From positions 1 to 64,000 of the forward strand of contig NZ_AUMN01000021.1 in assembly GCF_000430705.1 (NCBI RefSeq): 64,000 nucleotides of DNA, given 5' to 3'. Shown in pieces: positions 59,407 to 64,000 of this stretch (positions are counted from its first letter, which is position 1; every line of letters begins with the position of its first letter). The notes beneath the pieces are model-generated. The model was not told the origin of the DNA. It did not search any database and saw only the letters and a list, made by a program, of their open reading frames with translations. The position numbers were made by a program, and so were the translations under genes. Source of the DNA: Arthrobacter castelli DSM 16402. Its GTDB lineage: Bacteria; Actinomycetota; Actinomycetes; Actinomycetales; Micrococcaceae.

Positions 59407-61206
59407 TTACTTCGTCACGGTGAAGGTGATGGTCTTGGTGAATACCTTTCCATGGACACCGGTGGCTGTGACCTTGGCGGTGTGCTCGCCAACGGCAAGG
59501 TCGTCGGGCAGTTCCAGCCGCCACAGGTGCATCATCCGGTCGGCCAGCCCGCCGCCGTGGGCCAGCTGTTCCTGCACGGCGACCGGGTCGGACCATTCGG
59601 CGCCGACCTTCACGGTGCCGCCGTTCATCGGCTGGGTTCGGGTCGCTTCGACCGGTCGGCCGCCGTCGATCGCCACCTCGACGGTGGAGCCGGTGCCGCC
59701 GATCCAGAAGTTGGTGGTCAGCCAGGTGTCGTTGGCCAGCCCCTGCCGCGACACGGTCAGCGGGTTGGTGAACTTGGGAGCGGAGCCCTTGTTGTCCACG
59801 TTGGCCGCGTACCAGTCGCGGTAGCGCGGGGTGTTCAGGCCAACGGCCATGTGCGCGGATTCGTCGCCGCGCACGGTGTAGCGTTCGGTGACCTCGGTGT
59901 TCATGATGTCCAGGGTGAGCACGCCGGGTGGTGTGCCGTCGCGCTGCAGGGCGGTCGGATAGCCGCCCTCGAGGAGGCGCCCGCCGTACCAGTTTCCGGA
60001 GACGGCTCCGACGGTCAGATGCGGAAAGGGCAGTCCGTCCGGCCCGACGATGTCGGTCCAGCCGGCCATCAGGTCGCCTTCACGCAGGTTTTCCATCATG
60101 TGGGTGTGCCCGCCGATGGAAACCACCTCGCGGCCTTCGAGGATTTCGTAGATTTCCTTGACCTGATTCACCCGGTGGGTGTCGCTGTAGTAGAACTCCA
60201 GCAGCGGCATGTGGCCGGCCAGCACGATCACCTTGTTCTCGGGAACCTGGGCGATGTCGTTGCGCAGCCACTCCATCTGCATCGGGTCGACGTCGTTGCT
60301 GTACCCGCCGCCGGGCAGCGGGTACCCCACGGTGTTCAGCGCCACGATGTGGGCCTTGCCGACGTCGTACGAGTAGTAGTCGGGCCCCAGCTTGGCCTTG
60401 AAGGTGTCGAAGGCGTGCTCGCGTTCGACGGCGTCGTAGTCCAGGTCGTGGTTGCCCGGCAGGAAGCGGGCGGGACCGTTGAGCATGCCAGCCAGTTCCC
60501 GGGTTTCGCTGTACAGCGAGAGGTCATCGCCGACGACGTCGCCCAGGAACAGCGCGCCGCAGCCTGCGTAGTCGGTGCGGGCGGCCAGGTCGGCGAAGGC
60601 GCCCTTGGCGGCGTAGGTGACCTCTGTCTGGTTGTAGGTCTGCACGTCGGCGAGGATTGCGCAGTGCTGCTCCGGCGACCGGGTCTGCGAGCTCTTGGCC
60701 AGCGGGAAGTTGACTGCATCCGCCAGCGGACCGGTCGGTGCGATACCGCCGTAGCGCCGGTCCGGCGACCCCTCCGGCAGATGGTGGTAGGAGAACTGCG
60801 CGACGTTGTCCTCGTCCACCGGCACCTGGTAGCCGCGGGGCTGGGTGACGAAGACCGTCATGTTCTCGAAGGCAGGCAGTTCGTAGTTGCCTTGGCTGTC
60901 GGTGGTGGTGACCTCGCGGCCGTTGGACACCGTCACGCCGCCCAGGCCGCGCTCATTGGGGTCCTGCACGGAGTCCTTGTCCCGGTCGACGAAGACCGTG
61001 CCGTCGATTCTCTGCCGGGTTTCGTCGGGACCTTCGACCACGTGGACGTCACCGCGGTAGGCGGTGGAGTCCCAGTCGCCGGCCGCGGCAGCGGGAGCGG
61101 CGAGGGCGCCGGGTGCCAGCAGCGCACCGGCGAGTGCCAAGGTGCCAGCTGTGACGTGGATGGGACGTCTGGATCGTGTGGTGGGTGGGGTGGCCACGGG
61201 TTTCAA
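59407..61206 (-). CDS. Secreted calcineurin-like phosphoesterase
   Basis: 599 aa from TTG 61206, with GGAGGT five bases upstream. A signal peptide (RSRRPIHVTAGTLALAGALLAPGALAAPAAAA) leads outside. Next comes a SdrD/B-like domain with calcium-type loop (VDRDKDSVQDPNERGLGGVTV), then the metallophosphatase core with GDVVGDD, LPGNHDLDYD, VLAGHMPL and GGHTHM, and a C-terminal beta domain. All core metal motifs (GDxxxD, GNHD, GHxH-like) are recognisable. It would act on a phosphoester or teichoic-acid-type substrate outside the cell. Confidence 0.88.
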   Translation of the reverse strand: MKPVATPPTTRSRRPIHVTAGTLALAGALLAPGALAAPAAAAGDWDSTAYRGDVHVVEGPDETRQRIDGTVFVDRDKDSVQDPNERGLGGVTVSNGREVTTTDSQGNYELPAFENMTVFVTQPRGYQVPVDEDNVAQFSYHHLPEGSPDRRYGGIAPTGPLADAVNFPLAKSSQTRSPEQHCAILADVQTYNQTEVTYAAKGAFADLAARTDYAGCGALFLGDVVGDDLSLYSETRELAGMLNGPARFLPGNHDLDYDAVEREHAFDTFKAKLGPDYYSYDVGKAHIVALNTVGYPLPGGGYSNDVDPMQMEWLRNDIAQVPENKVIVLAGHMPLLEFYYSDTHRVNQVKEIYEILEGREVVSIGGHTHMMENLREGDLMAGWTDIVGPDGLPFPHLTVGAVSGNWYGGRLLEGGYPTALQRDGTPPGVLTLDIMNTEVTERYTVRGDESAHMAVGLNTPRYRDWYAANVDNKGSAPKFTNPLTVSRQGLANDTWLTTNFWIGGTGSTVEVAIDGGRPVEATRTQPMNGGTVKVGAEWSDPVAVQEQLAHGGGLADRMMHLWRLELPDDLAVGEHTAKVTATGVHGKVFTKTITFTVTK

Positions 61207-61343
61207 GCAGTACCTCCGGTCGAGTGCCTTACCGGGCCTGCTGGCCCGGCAGTGACACCGTCGCAAAGGCAGATGTACAGGCAGCGACCAGACGGTAATC
61301 AGGATTTGGCGAGTTTGTGGCGACTCTGCGAACTCGAAGTTAA

Positions 61344-61366
61344 CGCCGGTGCCGGCACCTGTGCCA
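61344..61366. repeat. GC-rich palindromic repeat, right copy
   Basis: Matches 59293-59315 at 20 of 23 positions around GGTGCCGGCACC. It lies in the 5' region of the phosphoesterase gene, between it and the 3' end of the sugar transporter gene. Confidence 0.6.
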
Positions 61367-61428
61367 TCAAAGACACAAGTACCGGCAGCAAGCAGAACGG
61401 AGCCAGCGTCGGACCTATTTCGACTTTG

Positions 61429-62829
61429 CTATGCCATCTCCTCAAGCTGCTTATTCTTGGTTTCAGGAACAAGTTTGAGCACGAAGAAGAATGATAGTAC
61501 CGCGAAGGCTGTGTAGAGGCCGTAGGCCAGGGCAAGGCTTGTCTCGGCCAGGGTCGGGAACGTCGTCGAAATCAGGAAGTTGCTCAGCCATTGGGCTGCG
61601 GCCGCGAGCCCCAGCGCCGCAGCACGGAGCCGGTTGTTGAACATCTCGCCCAGCAGCACCCACACCACCGGCCCCCAGGACACGCCGAAGAACATGACGA
61701 ACAAGTTGGCAGCGATCAGCGCCACGGGACCTGCAATCGGCCCCAGGACCGGGCTGTCATCCACGACAGGGGCGGAGCCAAAGACGACAGCCAGTGTGCC
61801 GAGGCTGACCATCATGCCGGCAGAGCCGGTCAGCAGCAGCGGGCGGCGCCCGAACTTGTCGATCAACGAGATCGCAATCAACGTGACGACAATGTTGATG
61901 ATCGAAGTGATAACGCTGGTCGTCAGCGCCTCTGACTCGCTGAAACCGACTTGCTGCCACAGGGCCGTCGAATAGTAGAAAATGACATTAATGCCGACGA
62001 ACTGCTGGAAGACGGACAGCAGGATGCCAACCCAAACGATGGGCAGCAGGCCCAGCATCCGCCCGCGCAGGTCCTTGAGTGAGGACCGCTTCTCTCCCCG
62101 GAGGGAACGCCCGATCTCGGCAATACGTTCGTCGACGCCGGACTTCAGGATCTGCCCCAGGGACGCCTTGGCCTTCTCCGTCTGCCCCTTTGCCACGAGG
62201 TACCGGGGCGACTCGGGGATCCGGAGTGCCAGCAGACCGTAGGCAACCGCCGGGATGATCTCGCTGAGGAACATCCAGCGCCACGCTTCCAGGCCCAGGA
62301 ACAGCTCCGCGCTGGCACTGCCGGCTGCCGCCGCCAGGGCGGCGTCGGTCAGCAGGGCGGCGAAAATACCGATGACGATCGCCAGTTGCTGCAGCGAGCC
62401 GAGGCGCCCACGGATCGATGCCGGGGAGATTTCGGCGATGTAGGCAGGTGCAATCACTGACGCTGCGCCGACCGCCAGGCCGCCGACAATGCGCCAAACG
62501 ATCAGATCCCATGGCCCTATGGCGAGTCCGGATCCGATGGCGCTGATGGTGAACAGGGCCGAGGCCAGCATCATCACCTTGATGCGGCCGTAACGGTCGG
62601 CCATCCGCCCGGCCATCCATGCGCCGACGACGCAGCCGAGCAGCGCGGAAGAGACCATGAAACCGGTCATGAACGGGCTGGTGGAAAATTGGTCACGGAT
62701 GGCCGTTACCGCGCCGTTAATCACCGCGGTGTCGAAGCCGAACAGGAAACCGCCAAGGGCAGCCACTGAAGCGAGCATCACGGCGCGCCCTGTGTAGTAC
62801 TCCTCTCTGGGAGCGGCGACGGTGGTCAT
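61429..62829 (-). CDS. Sugar porter MFS transporter
   Basis: 466 aa from ATG 62829 (GGAGGTATCC upstream). Sugar porter signatures: GGFLFGFDTAVINGA at helix 1, GRMADRYGRIK, IAEISPASIRGRLGSLQQL, RIPESPRYLVAKG, LQQFVGINVIFYYS-like FQQFVGINVIFYYS, DKFGRRPLLL and LVPETKNKQLEE at the end. These residues define proton/sugar symporters such as XylE and GalP. The ROK regulator at 63113 is transcribed in the same direction upstream of it, with operator-like arms between. Confidence 0.9.
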   Translation of the reverse strand: MTTVAAPREEYYTGRAVMLASVAALGGFLFGFDTAVINGAVTAIRDQFSTSPFMTGFMVSSALLGCVVGAWMAGRMADRYGRIKVMMLASALFTISAIGSGLAIGPWDLIVWRIVGGLAVGAASVIAPAYIAEISPASIRGRLGSLQQLAIVIGIFAALLTDAALAAAAGSASAELFLGLEAWRWMFLSEIIPAVAYGLLALRIPESPRYLVAKGQTEKAKASLGQILKSGVDERIAEIGRSLRGEKRSSLKDLRGRMLGLLPIVWVGILLSVFQQFVGINVIFYYSTALWQQVGFSESEALTTSVITSIINIVVTLIAISLIDKFGRRPLLLTGSAGMMVSLGTLAVVFGSAPVVDDSPVLGPIAGPVALIAANLFVMFFGVSWGPVVWVLLGEMFNNRLRAAALGLAAAAQWLSNFLISTTFPTLAETSLALAYGLYTAFAVLSFFFVLKLVPETKNKQLEEMA

Positions 62830-63029
62830 GGATACCTCCTGGTTTGCTGCAGCTTCTTCCACCTGCACGCAGGCGGCTTCATCACCGTCAGGTTGTCGTT
62901 CGGATTGAGTTGGTGTGGGTGTCGATCACTCAATAGGTTGCCTCGCCATGCGCGGATGCAGCTGCGGCAGCGCTGCACGGGGGAGGATGCTGTGGCGGTC
63001 AACGACCGACCTGGAGTAATGCACTTCAC

Positions 63030-63100
63030 AATGAACAAGACTGTACCAATATTTACAAGGCTTGAACATCTATTGAACTGTGTGCTCTGTTTTGTTCATT
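63030..63100. promoter_or_regulatory. Paired inverted sites upstream of the sugar transporter
   Basis: AATGAACAAGAC (63030-63041) and GTTTTGTTCATT (63089-63100) are inverted copies, matching at 11 of 12 positions and 47 bases apart. Between them are TTGAACATC and TTGAACTG. They lie between the ROK gene and the sugar transporter gene, a suitable place for ROK repressor binding. Confidence 0.6.
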
Positions 63101-63112
63101 AATTGAATACTC

Positions 63113-64000
63113 TTAGACCGGCGACGGGGCGCGCCGCAGCGCCAATGCGATGGCGCCGAGTATTGGTCCACGCGCCCCAAGTCCGCTGGGGAGGATTTCG
63201 AGTCCGTCGGTGGCGCTGGGTATGCCGCCGCGGCCAACAGCCTCCCGCATGGGTGCCAGCAGCAGTTCCCCGGCTTGGGCAAGCTCACCGCCAATCAGGA
63301 TGCGATCGGGGTTGAAGAGGTTGCACAAATTGGCGAGGGCCACTCCCGTGTGACGGCCGACGTCGGACAGGATCCTGGCGCAGGCAGTGTCACCGTCGAT
63401 GGCCTTGCCGACGATGTCCTGGATAGTGAGGGCAGGGCCGAATCTCGGTTCAAGGAGCTCAGTCACCGACCTTGTTGCGGCCATTGTCTCCAAGCAGCCC
63501 CGGTTGCCGCAGCGGCACACCGCACCGGCTTCGTCCATCATGGTGTGCCCGATTTCTCCAGCGGTGCCGTCCCGGCCGTGGAAGAGCGCTCCGTTGAGCA
63601 CCAGCCCGGCACCGACGCCGTCGGAAAGCTTTAGCAAGGCGATATTGTCGAACCCGGATCCCGCACCCCACAAATGCTCGGCGAGCACACCCAGATTGGC
63701 ATCGTTGTCGACCCCGACCGGCACATTCAGCCGGTCGGAGACCATCTTCGCCGGATCCACACCCACCCACCCGGGAAGGATAGACAGCGCCCCCACCTCG
63801 CCGGTGCGGCTATCGATCGGCGCTGGCAGCCCCATGCCGGCGGCGGTGATGGAAAATCGGTCGACGTCAAGATCCGCCAGCGCCTGCTCAAGCAGGAGCG
63901 AGGCGCATTCCAGAGACTCGCTCGCGGAGGTGCCCGTTTCCAAGTCGGACCGGCGCTCCGCCAGAATCTCGTGGGCCATATCCGCAATGGCAACTGTGAC
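63113..64000 (-). CDS. ROK-family transcriptional regulator or sugar kinase, partial
   Basis: The frame is open from the right window edge (VTVAIADMAHEILAERR...) to the stop at 63113. ROK features: GVDNDANLGVLAEHLWG, DGVGAGLVLNGALFHG, GTAGEIGHTMMDEAG and the zinc site CRCGNRGCLET. The beginning, where a winged helix or a kinase phosphate loop would lie, is outside the window, so repressor and kinase cannot be told apart. The adjacent sugar porter and paired operator arms favour a NagC-like repressor of sugar uptake. Confidence 0.85.
   Translation of the reverse strand, partial: VTVAIADMAHEILAERRSDLETGTSASESLECASLLLEQALADLDVDRFSITAAGMGLPAPIDSRTGEVGALSILPGWVGVDPAKMVSDRLNVPVGVDNDANLGVLAEHLWGAGSGFDNIALLKLSDGVGAGLVLNGALFHGRDGTAGEIGHTMMDEAGAVCRCGNRGCLETMAATRSVTELLEPRFGPALTIQDIVGKAIDGDTACARILSDVGRHTGVALANLCNLFNPDRILIGGELAQAGELLLAPMREAVGRGGIPSATDGLEILPSGLGARGPILGAIALALRRAPSPV

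Noticed and set aside
59452-61494. 680-codon open frame on the plus strand
   Set aside because: Antisense to the phosphoesterase gene, whose metal motifs are clear. The plus-strand product has no domain or plausible start.
1-64000. CRISPR array, tRNA or rRNA genes
   Set aside because: No series of spaced identical repeats, no cloverleaf with a CCA-type end and no rRNA-like conserved stretch was seen on reading the window.

Overview
The window is high-GC, GTG/TTG-start-rich DNA with many Shine-Dalgarno-led and several apparently leaderless genes. Together with its transposons and its A-factor/gamma-butyrolactone (GBL) type genes, this points to an actinobacterium. Micrococcales of the Brevibacterium/Arthrobacter kind is a guess from gene content, not proven. 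No rRNA, tRNA or CRISPR array was seen.

Layout. 1-11.5 kb is a defence island behind a truncated IS630 transposase. Six genes on the + strand are packed head to tail: a CBASS set (CapV patatin phospholipase, CD-NTase, Cap2 E2/E1 ligase, no Cap3), a lone type I restriction HsdR with no HsdM/HsdS, and a Gabija-like pair (OLD/TOPRIM ATPase plus UvrD-like helicase). 11.5-18.4 kb is metabolic: an atypical SDR, a zinc alcohol dehydrogenase, then a four-gene minus-strand operon (PLP dehydratase, two M20 amidohydrolases, a transporter) for amino-acid-derivative breakdown. A decayed copy of the transporter 3' end lies at 11.5 kb. 18.5-28.1 kb mixes stand-alone genes with toxin-antitoxin/defence debris: Fic protein, a twice-frameshifted DUF1016 nuclease, a YCII-ECF sigma pair, an orphan XRE regulator, aldo-keto reductase, alpha/beta hydrolase, and an AbiE type IV toxin-antitoxin pair whose toxin is frameshifted. 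28.1-33.3 kb holds two lipoprotein-type genes (one decayed) and a Tn552-like transposon (resolvase, TniA, TniB).

33.5-40 kb is the most interesting region. A GBL signalling set (NAD-dependent epimerase/reductase, ArpA/ScbR-type TetR receptor, AfsA-type synthase) sits beside a minus-strand operon encoding a Sec-exported 130-aa protein and a dedicated ABC system (6-TM membrane protein, 12-TM membrane protein, ATPase). Palindromes resembling GBL-receptor operators lie upstream of afsA and of the exported-protein gene, so a quorum-controlled exported effector is a reasonable hypothesis. 41.1-43.8 kb is an AT-richer three-gene operon (secreted protein, lipoprotein, trypsin-like lipoprotein protease).

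44-64 kb is mostly chromosomal-type genes: an ECF41-like sigma factor, ArsR/AHSA1/SnoaL genes, small conserved proteins, a PACE-type exporter, a frameshifted DUF3800 gene, a DUF6880-like protein, DUF2071, an FAD-linked oxidase, a divergent XRE-cupin regulator/aminotransferase pair with two copies of an operator, an M14 carboxypeptidase, three MFS transporters, a secreted calcineurin-type phosphoesterase and a ROK regulator cut by the window end. Frameshifts and truncations fall mainly in accessory genes, while metabolic genes are intact.
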